Source: Planctomycetota bacterium (GTDB lineage: Bacteria > Planctomycetota > Phycisphaerae > UBA1845). From it: DNA of 46,742 nt. The position numbers and the translations under genes were made by a program. The stretch covers positions 1 to 46,742 of the forward strand of contig JACQXM010000056.1 of the NCBI GenBank assembly GCA_016208685.1, given 5' to 3'. Positions 17,258 to 26,247 of this stretch are shown piece by piece. Numbering within the stretch: position 1 is the first letter of the stretch; every line of letters starts with the position of its first letter. The notes under the pieces are model-generated. The model had not been told where the DNA came from. It saw only the letters and a list, made by a program, of their open reading frames with translations, and ran no database searches.

Positions 17258-19145
17258 CGCGGCGATCTGTCGCGAACCGATCGAAACGGCGCTGCAACAC
17301 GCCGGCTATCGGACACTGTCCGCCGGCGACGGCGCCGAGGCGCTCAAGGTCCTGGAACGCGAGCGAACCGATCTGGTGCTGCTCGACATGACCATGCCCG
17401 GCGCCGACGGGCTGGTGGTGCTGCGTGCCATCCGCCATAACCCGTTGCTCCGCGAGGTTCCGGTCATCATCCTGACGGGCGCCTCCGATCCCAACACCGT
17501 CAAACAGGCGGCGACCCTGGGCATCCAGGGCTACATTCTCAAGACGCAGTTTTCCCTGGAGAAACTCCTGGAACGGGTCAATGCCTGCGTGCGCGGCGCA
17601 TCCGGCGGGAAGGCGGTCGTGACGCCGGCCGCTCCCGTCAAGGCAGCAACGCCCGCCGTGAGCGCGCCGGCGCCGTCGATGCCCGTCGAACGTGCCGCGG
17701 CGGCACGGGCGGTCCCCGCCCCCGCCCATTCGCGCCCGGTCGCGCCGGTGGCCGGTGCGGCAGCCCCGGCCGCGACCCGAGGCGGCGACAGCGGTGCGCG
17801 CCGCGGCGCTCCACCGTCCGATTCGAAGCCGGAAGAGGCACACGGCGCGGCCGCGGCAGAGAGTGGCGGGCTGGAGCAACTCTCGTTGGTCATTTCCGAG
17901 GCGGAATTGCACCGGTTGATCGACCATGGGCTGCACCTTAAGCCGCTTCAGGCGACGGTGCACAACGTGGTATGCGTGTGCTCCAATGCCCACTGCTCCG
18001 CGGACGACGTGGCAAAGGCGGTTTCCGTGGACCACGCCTTGTGCATCATGTTAATGAAGTTGGCGCACAGCTCGGCCTACCTTCGCGGCCGGCCGGTGGA
18101 CAGCGTACGAGCCGCTGTGCAGCGCATCGGAACGCAGGAAATCCGCCGCCTGGTCACTGCCCTGGGCGTGGTGGACCGCTACGAGGGCAAGCGGGACGAG
18201 CACTTTGACGCCCTGCTCTTCTGGGAACATTCCATCGCCTGCGGGCTGATCGCCTCGAGCCTGGCGCGGGCGCGAAGCGCACGCGGCGCCGAGGATTACT
18301 TCCTCTGGGGCCTGTTGCACGACGCCGGCCGGCTCATCCTTCACGATCATGTGGCGGAGCGCTACGAGTTGGTGTGCCAGGCCGCGGATCGCCTCGATCT
18401 CCCTCTGGAAGTGGTGGAGCAGAAGATGCTACCGCTCGACCATTGTGGAATCCTGGCCAAGGCGCTGGGACACTGGAAGTTCCCGCCCGAGTTCATTCCG
18501 CCGGTGGTGAACCACCACCTGCCCGCGGCGCGGATCAAGCGCCAGCGTCCCGAGCAGCACGAGCCCGCCGCCACCGTGGCCCTGGCCAATCGTCTGGCGC
18601 ACGCCATGCTCTTGGGGTGCAGCGGCAACGCCATGATCTACCCCATTTCGGAGTTCACGGAATCGCTGCGCCTGTCGCCGGCGACGATCGATGAACTGAC
18701 GCGCGACGTACCCGACGAGACGAACAACCTGAAAGTCACGATGCTCTCCCGGGCGGAGCCGGACGCCTGGCCCGATTACGTCGCGGAGCTGCGGGGCAAG
18801 CTCTGCGACTCCTTCCGGCCCCTGTACGTCAGCGACAGCGGGGGTCCCGACGCGGTGCGGATCTTCTGCGAACGGCTCTCCGGGGCCGCCCGCCATGACC
18901 AGCCCAACGTCGGCGTCATCCACATGCGCGACGCGGCCGACCAGGCGACAAACACGTCCGCTTACGAGGCGCGCGAACGTAAGGCGGGCGTGGGACCGCT
19001 GCCCGTACTCATGCTGTTCGAAAAAGGGCAAGTCAACCATGACCACGCCTGGCTCCATTCCCGGCGTCATGCGGCGCTGATGATTCCGTTCAGCATCCGC
19101 AGCTTCATCCCGGCCGTGAATGAACTCCTGTCCAAGGCTGAGTAG
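17232..19145 (+). CDS. Response regulator fused to an HDOD domain
   Basis: A 637-residue protein. The receiver domain (1-122) has phospho-acceptor Asp52 (LLDMTMPG), and the usual Lys-Pro is Lys-Thr (GYILKTQ). A Pro/Ala-rich linker of about 90 residues follows. The HDOD domain (about 220-420) runs through KLAHSSAYLRGRPVDSV, AVQRIGTQEIRRL and HDAGRLILHDHV. A further ~200-residue C-terminal region has no clear family; its end carries FEKGQVNHDHAWLHSRRHA and may be a sensor or binding domain. HDOD proteins are non-enzymatic signalling scaffolds, often tied to c-di-GMP control. The start ATG lies inside the preceding gene, showing translational coupling. Confidence 0.88.
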   Translation: MSTILVVDDAAICREPIETALQHAGYRTLSAGDGAEALKVLERERTDLVLLDMTMPGADGLVVLRAIRHNPLLREVPVIILTGASDPNTVKQAATLGIQGYILKTQFSLEKLLERVNACVRGASGGKAVVTPAAPVKAATPAVSAPAPSMPVERAAAARAVPAPAHSRPVAPVAGAAAPAATRGGDSGARRGAPPSDSKPEEAHGAAAAESGGLEQLSLVISEAELHRLIDHGLHLKPLQATVHNVVCVCSNAHCSADDVAKAVSVDHALCIMLMKLAHSSAYLRGRPVDSVRAAVQRIGTQEIRRLVTALGVVDRYEGKRDEHFDALLFWEHSIACGLIASSLARARSARGAEDYFLWGLLHDAGRLILHDHVAERYELVCQAADRLDLPLEVVEQKMLPLDHCGILAKALGHWKFPPEFIPPVVNHHLPAARIKRQRPEQHEPAATVALANRLAHAMLLGCSGNAMIYPISEFTESLRLSPATIDELTRDVPDETNNLKVTMLSRAEPDAWPDYVAELRGKLCDSFRPLYVSDSGGPDAVRIFCERLSGAARHDQPNVGVIHMRDAADQATNTSAYEARERKAGVGPLPVLMLFEKGQVNHDHAWLHSRRHAALMIPFSIRSFIPAVNELLSKAE

Positions 19146-19303
19146 TTCCGTCCGAAGAAGCAGAGGGGAACGTTCGGTGCTGCGCGCTCGATGCCAACGC
19201 CGGCGACACGGGCAGCCGGCATGAACTACAACTACGGGGGTGCGCGGCCACCTCGCCGTGAAGGCGACGGCGGTCGTCGATGCCGACCCTCAAGGTGTGC
19301 GGG

Positions 19304-20335
19304 TCAGGGGACGCGACGCAGCGCCAGCAGACTGAGGAAGGTGGCCGCGAAGCCCAGCACGCCCGGCACGCCGCACAGCCGACCTCGAGGGACCAATGCG
19401 GTCGGGGTAGCGACGGCGTCATCGTCGCCTCCGTCGATCGTCGAAGGCAACGTCGAATCCGGGATGCCCACGGCGAAACTGCCGAGCTGGTCGACGACCG
19501 CCCAGGCCGCGTGTGCCGTGGTGTCCACGCCGTAGTCGCCGGGCGTGACGGTCGCCGCTCCGACGCCACGGTCGTTGCTGCCCACCGGCTGATAGGCGCC
19601 GGCGGCATTGCTGAAGCGATGCAGTCGCAGCGCCGGCTCGTCGTCCGCGGAAACATCGTCGGGGTTGTAGGCCAGTGATACGACCATGACTCCGTCGACC
19701 GCCACACCGGAGGCGGCAAGCGTGACGCTCCCGCCCAGAGCATGCTCCTCCGCCAGCCCGGGAAACAGGGGCGTCACCCGCCCGGTACCGCCCTCGTCAT
19801 CTGCCGCCTCCGCGGCGGCCAGGTCCTCGGGAAGCACGTCGTAGACGATGGAAATGCCGGAAGCGTCCTCGATGGTGGTGATCGCGAGCGCCGCGCCCAC
19901 GCGCTCGCCGTTGGGGTCGCTAACCGCCACGCTAATCGCCGGCGCGCCGGTGCCGCCTCCGCTCACGCTCACCTGCGCCGCCTCGGGTAGTGCTTCCAGG
20001 TTGATCGTGGCCGCGGGCGGTTCGGCGGCGGACAGCGCAAGCTCGAAATCACCGAAGTCGTCGACGGTAAGGTCGATCCCCCGACTCGCCCACCCCGGGG
20101 CAACGGCGAGGCGCGCCGCGACGCCGCCGTCGGCATTTCGGACGGTCACGGTTTGCACACCGTCGCCGTCGACCGCCAGTTGTGCCGTCTGGCCCAGGGG
20201 CGACTCGAACGAAAGCACGCTCTGGTCCCGCTCCACCACGCGGGCTGCGCCCCCGTTATCGGCCAGAGCCAGAACCAGCCCCGCGGCCATCACCGCCGGG
20301 AAACCGACCGCCTTGCCTGATTGTGCTGAACCCAT
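19304..20335 (-). CDS. Secreted protein with C-terminal membrane anchor, function unknown
   Basis: A 343-residue protein with a signal peptide (VGFPAVMAAGLVLALA, residues 10-25). The beta-rich, acidic, Gly/Ala/Thr-rich middle resembles planctomycete surface proteins. The C-terminal tail has a Cys, a short hydrophobic helix (GVPGVLGFAATFLSLLAL) and a final Arg-Arg cluster. That tail resembles PEP-CTERM/IPTL-type sorting signals, though the motif before the helix is not canonical. Repeated phrases such as VTLAASGVAVDGVMVVSLAY suggest a surface or matrix role. It runs opposite to the HDOD gene. No enzymatic motif is visible and I do not recognise a named family. Confidence 0.7.
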   Translation of the reverse strand: MGSAQSGKAVGFPAVMAAGLVLALADNGGAARVVERDQSVLSFESPLGQTAQLAVDGDGVQTVTVRNADGGVAARLAVAPGWASRGIDLTVDDFGDFELALSAAEPPAATINLEALPEAAQVSVSGGGTGAPAISVAVSDPNGERVGAALAITTIEDASGISIVYDVLPEDLAAAEAADDEGGTGRVTPLFPGLAEEHALGGSVTLAASGVAVDGVMVVSLAYNPDDVSADDEPALRLHRFSNAAGAYQPVGSNDRGVGAATVTPGDYGVDTTAHAAWAVVDQLGSFAVGIPDSTLPSTIDGGDDDAVATPTALVPRGRLCGVPGVLGFAATFLSLLALRRVP

Positions 20336-20683
20336 TCACCACCCCGCTTCTCGGACCACCGCGCGGGCGGGGCCCGCATCAGCGTCGTTAACGTATGCCG
20401 GCCGGGCGAGGTACGCGCGACCGCCTTCCTCCCGTTCCGTCAGGGACCGGGACGCGGCCGTCGCCTCTCAGTGCGTGCGTACGGCGCCCCACGACCGCGA
20501 AGCATCGTCGGTTGTATCGGTGGTTTGCGCGGGGTGAATCAGCGTGCGGAGACGCAGCGGACGGGCGACGCGGCGGTCTCGCGTTAACGGACTTTCCAGA
20601 TGCGACGAAGCAAAGTCCGCCTGTGGTGACCGTCCCATACTGTCGCGGTGCTGGCGGGTCGCATGGTGGGTGCCCTGCGCCCG

Positions 20684-20720
20684 GCATGGCCACGCAAGCG
20701 TGGACCATGCCACACGTCAT
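20684..20720. repeat. Dispersed palindromic repeat, single copy
   Basis: A copy of the GCATGGCCACGCAAGCGTGG element that also occurs in tandem near 22.9-23.1 kb. Its core GGCCACGC-AA-GCGTGG can form a hairpin. It lies about 30 bases past the stop of the haloperoxidase gene, so on the minus strand it may act as an end-of-transcript structure. The rest of the 20336-20751 gap has no gene I can support. Confidence 0.75.
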
Positions 20721-20751
20721 GCCACCTGGCCGCGGGCGCAGGACCCAGGCG

Positions 20752-22185
20752 CTAGGGCAGCGGCTGAAAGGCGTTCCCGAATACGTGGTCGGCCACCCGG
20801 CGGCCCTGCGCGATGCCCTCGGTCTTGTCGAAGCTCCAGTGGATGCCCAGGTAGATGCGGCTCTGGCCGTTCTCCTCCTCAGCCTGAGAGAAGGAGGTGA
20901 AGCTCCGGGGAATCATCGGCCGGACGTTGCCTTGGTTGTCCGTCGTCACGCCGTTGAACTCATCGGAAACGATGGTGAAGGCGATGTCGTCCCGGCCGAA
21001 GTACAGGCGCAAGGTCTCGAACAGCGAGCCCCCGAACCCGGCATGGCCGGAGGGATAGGCAGGGAAAGGCGGCGTGAAGTTCGGTCCCGCCAGGTTGCTC
21101 GCCGGGGCGCAGAGCGGCAGATAGGTGGGATCGCCCACCGTGTCCGGGTTACCGTCCCCCAGACCCGTGGGGCCGGTGCCTTCATCGGCCTCTCGAATGC
21201 CGGTGACGGGCCGCCAGAAGTTGTAGTGGTATTTCGACTCCCAGATGGCGATGCCGGCGTCGGCCATGGCTACGTTGACCAGGGCGAGCAACCGGGCGAG
21301 CTCCACGCCCTCGACCTCCTGGTCGGCGGCGACCTCCACCGCGATCTGGTTGTAGAGCCGGGGAGGGGCACAAAGGCTGGGCGTGCCGTCATAGGCCCAG
21401 AAGATGCCGATCTGCGTCTGCTCCTCGGTGCGGGTGGTGGGTGTCACAGTTCCGTCACCGCCAACCGCGAGGACCTCGTCGTAGGCCTGCGTGTACTCCT
21501 CGCTGTCCAGCGCCGGAGGCGGCGGGGCTCGGAACTGCGAGGCGCTGTTCAGGGCGAACGGCTTGACGTTGTGCCATTCCTCGCCCAGCGGCTGTTGCGT
21601 GGGGTTGACGGGATCGGGCCGCCAGGCGCCCGGAGCGTCGCTGAACTCGTACTCCTCTTCGGTTTCCGAACCGTCGCCGTCGCGCATGGCGAGGATGGCT
21701 TCGGCCGCCGCCCGCCCCAGGGCCAGGCCGTTTTCCCTTGCGGCGCCGACGGCCGCCGCCGCGAGATCGGCCTCGAGCTCGGCATCGAACGCCGCGACCT
21801 GGAAGGGGTAGAGTGACACCAGAGTGTCATGTGCCGCCTGGGCCACGGCGACTTCGACCAGCGTGGGAAGCGAGCTTTGCGGGAGCCGCGTGTAGCTCTG
21901 GAACCCCCCCGCCACGGCGTTAACGGCGTCGAACATGGCGATGTGCACGATGGCCATGGCGCGGCTCGCTCGACCGGGGCCCAAATGGCTCCCGAACTGC
22001 CGATCCTCGTCCGACGCCGGCGGCGTGTGGTCCAGCCCGCTGGCGTCAATGGCGATGCGGTTCCATTTGAGCACCGCACCTTTGACCGCTTCGTCATCGA
22101 GGATGGCAACCGGCGGTCCGACCTGCGGGCACCCCAGCAGCGCGCACACCGAAGCCAACGTCAGCAACCGAACCAGGGACTTCAT
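20752..22185 (-). CDS. Vanadium-dependent haloperoxidase-family lipoprotein
   Basis: A 477-residue protein of the PAP2/vanadium haloperoxidase superfamily. The N-terminus is a lipoprotein signal (SLVRLLTLASVCALLGC). Three vanadate/phosphate-binding motifs are present in order: KYHYNFWRPVTGIR (Lys, Arg), AYPSGHAGFGG (Ser-Gly-His with the catalytic His) and SRIYLGIHWSFD (Arg and His). An N-terminal helical half with HIAMFDAVNAV is typical of bacterial haloperoxidases. The ATG at 22185 is preceded by GGAGGT at ideal spacing, so the longer frame to 22236 is not the start. It would oxidise halides with hydrogen peroxide or act as an acid phosphatase; sequence alone does not separate these. Confidence 0.88.
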   Translation of the reverse strand: MKSLVRLLTLASVCALLGCPQVGPPVAILDDEAVKGAVLKWNRIAIDASGLDHTPPASDEDRQFGSHLGPGRASRAMAIVHIAMFDAVNAVAGGFQSYTRLPQSSLPTLVEVAVAQAAHDTLVSLYPFQVAAFDAELEADLAAAAVGAARENGLALGRAAAEAILAMRDGDGSETEEEYEFSDAPGAWRPDPVNPTQQPLGEEWHNVKPFALNSASQFRAPPPPALDSEEYTQAYDEVLAVGGDGTVTPTTRTEEQTQIGIFWAYDGTPSLCAPPRLYNQIAVEVAADQEVEGVELARLLALVNVAMADAGIAIWESKYHYNFWRPVTGIREADEGTGPTGLGDGNPDTVGDPTYLPLCAPASNLAGPNFTPPFPAYPSGHAGFGGSLFETLRLYFGRDDIAFTIVSDEFNGVTTDNQGNVRPMIPRSFTSFSQAEEENGQSRIYLGIHWSFDKTEGIAQGRRVADHVFGNAFQPLP

Positions 22186-22616
22186 CGAATACCTCCGGGC
22201 CTTGTGAAACACCAGCAACCCGCCGACGCCGGCCATGGCACCGCGTTCGGCGGGTTTGATCGATCGCTACCATAGTGGGCGACCTTCCGCCCACGCCGCA
22301 CAAGGCAAGCCTCAGTCTGGCAACCAACTCCTGCGCCTGGCACGAATGAAGAGACTGTCGAGACCAGGCAGAGCCGCAGAGCACTATCGCGCGAACAACA
22401 GTCCCAGTCGGCCAGTGCAGGGCGCGGACACGGCGCGGTCCCGCCTGCGTGCTGCTGCTGAGCCACCACGAACTCGCGACTCCACACTGCGCCGAACCGG
22501 ACAGGTGCGCTCCCGTCCCTCCCAGAATCGCGCCGGCGCACAAAGCGCAAACCGAATTCCAAACTTGCCTAGTTTATCCGCTCGCCACGCGGAATACAAG
22601 GCATTTCGTCGCCGCA
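22186..22616. other. Gene-free spacer upstream of the haloperoxidase
   Basis: About 430 bases between the haloperoxidase start and the repeat-rich stretch. No reading frame here has protein-like composition on either strand. A short inverted repeat (GTGGGCG / CGCCCAC, near 22275-22295) is the only structure noted. It may carry the haloperoxidase promoter, but no convincing -35/-10 pair was found. Confidence 0.4.
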
Positions 22617-22668
22617 GGGGACAGGGGACAGAGGACCGGGGACAGAGGGCAGGGGGCAGGGGATCCGC
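22617..22668. repeat. G-rich short tandem repeat
   Basis: A purine-rich run built from degenerate seven- and eight-base units of the type GGGGACA / GGGCAGG, repeated about six times. It is non-coding and lies in the spacer before the palindromic repeats. Repeats of this kind change length by slippage. No function is inferred. Confidence 0.7.
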
Positions 22669-22716
22669 ATCACCTCCGGAGGAGCGTTGCCGCTTCCGGC
22701 CGGCGGGCCGCGGAGG

Positions 22717-22747
22717 GTGGCATGGCTCACGCTTGCGTGGCCATGCC
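22717..22747. repeat. Dispersed palindromic repeat, inverted copy
   Basis: GTGGCATGGCTCACGCTTGC followed by GTGGCCATGCC is the reverse-oriented form of the element at 20684 and in the tandem block at 22872-23085. The core can fold as a hairpin. Confidence 0.72.
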
Positions 22748-22871
22748 TTCATCATCGCCAGTCCATCCCGCGCGGATCGTCGGGAAGTGAGTTCATATTG
22801 ATGGCCGGTTCATCCTGCACGTCTCCCGCGTTGGCCCTGGCGCTGAGCCATGGCCGACCGGTCGGTGCGTC

Positions 22872-23085
22872 ACCGCATCCCTGTCGCTGGCCCCAAGCAT
22901 GGCCACGCAAGCGTGGACCATGCCACACGTCATCCCTGTTACCCTGCCCCGAGCATGGTCACGCAAGCGTGAGCCATGCCACACGTCCGCAGCATCCCGG
23001 TTGTCCTGCCCCGAGCAAGGCCACGCAAGCGTGGGCCATGCCACACGTCCGCAGCGTCCCTGTTGTCCCGCCCCGAGCATGGCGA
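22872..23085. repeat. Tandem array of ~60 bp palindromic repeat units
   Basis: Three full units start with GCATGG(C/T)CACGCAAGCGTG or a close variant at 22897, 22953 and 23015, spaced 56 and 62 bases. A partial unit precedes them and a broken fourth starts at 23077. Each unit contains the hairpin core GGCCACGC-AA-GCGTGG, then CCATGCCACACGTC and a less conserved linker ending CTGCCCCGA. The array ends about 90 bases before the start of the NtrC-type gene. It is not a CRISPR: the linkers are themselves repeated, not unique. It looks like a REP/BIME-type element array. Confidence 0.8.
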
Positions 23086-23173
23086 GGCGGCTCTTACCGC
23101 CAGGTGACCGGCGGGGCTAAGCATGGTAGGCTCTGGCCCGAGCAACGCGCATCGTCTTCGGAAGGGATCGATC

Positions 23174-24697
23174 GTGGCGCCCCTATCGTCCCCCAGTTCC
23201 TCCGCGTCGTTGACGGCACTCACCGAGGCTGCTGCCGCCGTCACCTCCACCCTTGACCTCGATGAAGTGCTGGCCACCATTGCCGAGCTCGCCCGTGCTG
23301 TAACTCGCGCCGAGGCGAGCAGCGTGTTTTCCCGCGACCCTCACAAGGGGCAACTGAAGGTGGCCGCTGCTACCGGGCACTGGCGCGAAGCCATGATCGG
23401 CCGTGCGTTCGACGCGCACCTGGGCATTCCCGGGCAGGTGCTTCAGAACGAGGCTCCGGTGATGCTGGCCGACGTGCGGGCCAGCAGTCGCTTCTGCAAG
23501 GAAATCGACGAACTGAGCAGCACGCGGACCCGCTCGCTGCTGGCGGCGCCAATGATCCACCGTTCGGAGGTCATCGGCGTCATCGAGGTGGTCAACCGTC
23601 GCGACGAGCAGGCCTTTACCCAGGAAGATCTGAAAGTCCTTCAGATTTTCGCGGTTTTTGCGGCCACCGCCATTCACAACGCCCGGACCCACGCCGACCT
23701 CAAGCAGCAGGTTTCGGCGTTGCGGGAATCGGTTCTTAAGCGAACGCCGATCATCGGCCAGTCGCCCCTGCTCAAGCAGGTGTTGGAGTTGTGTTCCCGC
23801 GTGGCCGGCAGCCCCACCACGGTGCTGCTGCTGGGCGAAACGGGCACGGGGAAGGAAGTGACCGCCCGGCACATCCACAATCTTTCTCGCCGGCGTGACG
23901 AGACGTTCGTGGCCGTCAACTGCGCCGCGATTCCCGAGACCCTGCTGGAAACCGAGCTCTTCGGGCACGAGAAGGGGGCGTTCACCGGTGCTCAGGCGCA
24001 GCGCCGAGGCTGGTTCGAGGTTGCGGGTCGCGGCACGCTCTTTCTGGATGAGATCGGTGAGATCAGCCGGGCAATGCAGGCCAAGCTCCTGCGTGTGCTT
24101 CAGGAGAAGCGCCTGGTGCGCGTGGGCGGGACGCAGCCGATCCCCTGCGACACGCGCATCATTGCCGCCACCAACCGCAACCTGAAGAACATGATGATCG
24201 ACGGGCTGTTCCGCGAGGACCTGTACTATCGTCTGAGCGTGTTCCCCATCCAACTGCCGGCGCTACGCGAGCGCCGCGAGGATATCCCGCTGTTCGTGGA
24301 GCACTTCGTGCACAAGGCGGCCAAGGAATGCAACATCCGCGAGCTGCGGGTGTCGCCGGCGACCATGAAGGCACTGACCGACTACCCCTGGCCGGGCAAC
24401 ATCCGCGAGCTGCAGAACGTGGTGGAGCGCGCCGTGCTCATGTCCGACGGAGAGATGCTGCTCCCCCGGCACCTGCCGCCGGAAATCGAGGCCTCGGCGG
24501 CGGCCGTGGATGGGCGGGCGATGGAAGCCTCCACGCTGCACGGCCAGGAGCGCGCCCTCGTGCTGCGCGCCCTGGAAGAAAACAACTGGAACCAGTCACA
24601 GGCGGCGAAGGTCCTGGGCATCACCCGCTATCACGTGCGCCATCGCATCAAGAAGTACGGACTGCAAAGGCCATCGGCGAGATCGATGGACGGGTGA
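23174..24697 (+). CDS. Sigma-54-dependent transcriptional activator (GAF-AAA+-Fis)
   Basis: A 507-residue NtrC-class activator. Residues 1-180 form a GAF sensor domain ([34 protein letters not shown]). The AAA+ core has Walker [12 protein letters not shown], the sigma-54 contact loop GAFTGA, Walker [10 protein letters not shown] and the arginine-finger region [15 protein letters not shown]. The C-terminal Fis-type helix-turn-helix ends in [21 protein letters not shown]. It therefore remodels RNA polymerase-sigma-54 in response to a small ligand or redox signal sensed by GAF. GTG at 23174, with GGAAGGGA upstream, is preferred over an ATG at 23123. Its target genes are not evident; no sigma-54 promoter was found in the window. 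Confidence 0.93.
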   Translation: MAPLSSPSSSASLTALTEAAAAVTSTLDLDEVLATIAELARAVTRAEASSVFSRDPHKGQLKVAAATGHWREAMIGRAFDAHLGIPGQVLQNEAPVMLADVRASSRFCKEIDELSSTRTRSLLAAPMIHRSEVIGVIEVVNRRDEQAFTQEDLKVLQIFAVFAATAIHNARTHADLKQQVSALRESVLKRTPIIGQSPLLKQVLELCSRVAGSPTTVLLLGETGTGKEVTARHIHNLSRRRDETFVAVNCAAIPETLLETELFGHEKGAFTGAQAQRRGWFEVAGRGTLFLDEIGEISRAMQAKLLRVLQEKRLVRVGGTQPIPCDTRIIAATNRNLKNMMIDGLFREDLYYRLSVFPIQLPALRERREDIPLFVEHFVHKAAKECNIRELRVSPATMKALTDYPWPGNIRELQNVVERAVLMSDGEMLLPRHLPPEIEASAAAVDGRAMEASTLHGQERALVLRALEENNWNQSQAAKVLGITRYHVRHRIKKYGLQRPSARSMDG

Positions 24698-24971
24698 CTT
24701 CGCCGGGGCCGCGATCACCCCGCGGTCCCGTGCGCAAGGGGCATTCCACGTTACTCCTTCTGAATTCCGGAAGCGTCCCGCGCCGTCACCGCTCAAGCGG
24801 TTTGCCCCTTGGCCGGGCAGGTGCGGGCAGCTGCGTTACGCGCTGAGCCGCGGCTGCGCTGTGCGCCGCGTGCCGGCGGGACGCTGCGAAACCTTGCCAA
24901 GTGGCACACCGCGCGGGGTTCGGCGCGGTGCCTGCCAATAATCGTGGGATGTACCACTCGTGAGGCGGTCG

Positions 24972-26162
24972 TCACAGGTTCATTACTATCGGACCGGCGG
25001 GGCAGAGTTGCTCCAGCCGCTGGGCATCGACTTCGATTCCCGATCCGGAGTCCGGAAGCCTCGGCGGCCGGCCCGCATAGCCGAAGCGCAATCCACGGGC
25101 GACCACGTCCGACGACAGTAGGTACGATCCGAAACAGCCCTCGGCCCAGCGCACGCCGGGGCACACTTGTAGAAAACGCACTGCCGCGGCGGATAGGATG
25201 CTGGTCTCGCCCACCATGCAGCCCAGTTGAATTCCCACGTTCTCCCGGCGCGCGAGCGCCGCCAGCCGCAGGGAGGGCAGCAGCCCGCCGCACTTGCTGA
25301 TGCGGATGTTGAAGAAATCGGCGACTCCGAGTTCGATGAGGCGCCGCGCGTCCTCCTCGGTGATGAGCGACTCATCATGCATGATGGGCCCGGCGAACAG
25401 ATCGCGGATCACGGGAAGCTGGTCTTCCGCGCCGCGCGGCAGGGGTTGTTCCAATGCGGCGATCGGCAGATCACCGGAGACCGCCAACCAGTCGATGGCT
25501 TGGTCCTTGGACCACGCCCCGTTGGCATCCACGCGCAGCGTCGCGCCGCGGTGTTCGATGGCCCGGCGCAGGTAGGCGGCCGCGCGTCCCAGGCGATCGT
25601 GGTCCCCCGGCTCCCCGACCTTGAGCTTGAAGTGCCGCAGTCCGCCCCAGTACATGAGGCGAAGCTGCCGCAGTGCCGCCTCGGCGCCGGCCGCCGCCAG
25701 CACGCCGCTGAAGCGGATGCGCCCCAGGCTTCCCGGTCCGCCGAACCCGGGCAGGCCCATCCAGCGCACCACGTCGTCCATGCCGCGCCGGAAGCTGCGC
25801 AGCGCCGCGTCCAGAAGTGCCAGCTCGAGGGCGCAGCGCGCCGCGGGAAAGCACCGACCCTCGGCGTCGCGCCAGGGAAGCGCCTCGATGGCTTCCAGGG
25901 CGTCGGGAAACGACGGCGGATGAAACGAAAGCAGCGCCGCGCCCAGCGGCCCGCTCCCCAGCTCCAGCACGCCCTCCACGCTTTCGCCGGTCACGTAAGG
26001 GCGCGGCAACGTCTCGCCGTACCCGGTGACGCCGTTTCCCAGCTCGACCGCAACCACCACGGGCTCGGCGACATGCCGTTCCGCCGCGGCATGCACCACG
26101 CGCTGTCGGAGCGGGATGCGCAGCGGGTAGAGGCGAATCTGCCGTACGACAGCGGAGGTCAC
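24972..26162 (-). CDS. Enolase-superfamily enzyme, muconate-lactonizing/dipeptide-epimerase-like subgroup
   Basis: A 396-residue protein with the capping domain first (RQIRLYPLRIPLRQ, GYGETLPRPYVTGE) and then the TIM barrel. Catalytic residues are visible: KxK in HFKLKVGE, metal ligands in RVDANGAW, ALEQPL and MHDESLI, and the barrel-end Lys in RISKCGGL. These place it in the MLE subgroup, which includes muconate cycloisomerase, o-succinylbenzoate synthase and Ala-Glu epimerases. The loop GCMVGETS replaces the DxD of classical dipeptide epimerases, so the substrate may differ. The start is taken as GTG 26162 (GGGAAG upstream); a GTG at 26213 extends the frame by 17 residues. The nearest minus-strand neighbour upstream starts 85 bases away. 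Confidence 0.82.
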   Translation of the reverse strand: MTSAVVRQIRLYPLRIPLRQRVVHAAAERHVAEPVVVAVELGNGVTGYGETLPRPYVTGESVEGVLELGSGPLGAALLSFHPPSFPDALEAIEALPWRDAEGRCFPAARCALELALLDAALRSFRRGMDDVVRWMGLPGFGGPGSLGRIRFSGVLAAAGAEAALRQLRLMYWGGLRHFKLKVGEPGDHDRLGRAAAYLRRAIEHRGATLRVDANGAWSKDQAIDWLAVSGDLPIAALEQPLPRGAEDQLPVIRDLFAGPIMHDESLITEEDARRLIELGVADFFNIRISKCGGLLPSLRLAALARRENVGIQLGCMVGETSILSAAAVRFLQVCPGVRWAEGCFGSYLLSSDVVARGLRFGYAGRPPRLPDSGSGIEVDAQRLEQLCPAGPIVMNL

Positions 26163-26247
26163 GGCGGCTTCCCGGTTCAGGTGCGACGGCCAACGGCGAT
26201 TGTAATCCGCCACGATGGCGCAGGCGACGTGCCACGAACGGGGGCGG

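Noticed and set aside
22872..23085. Possible CRISPR array.
   Set aside because: The segments between the conserved cores are themselves similar from unit to unit, spacing varies, and there are no cas genes.
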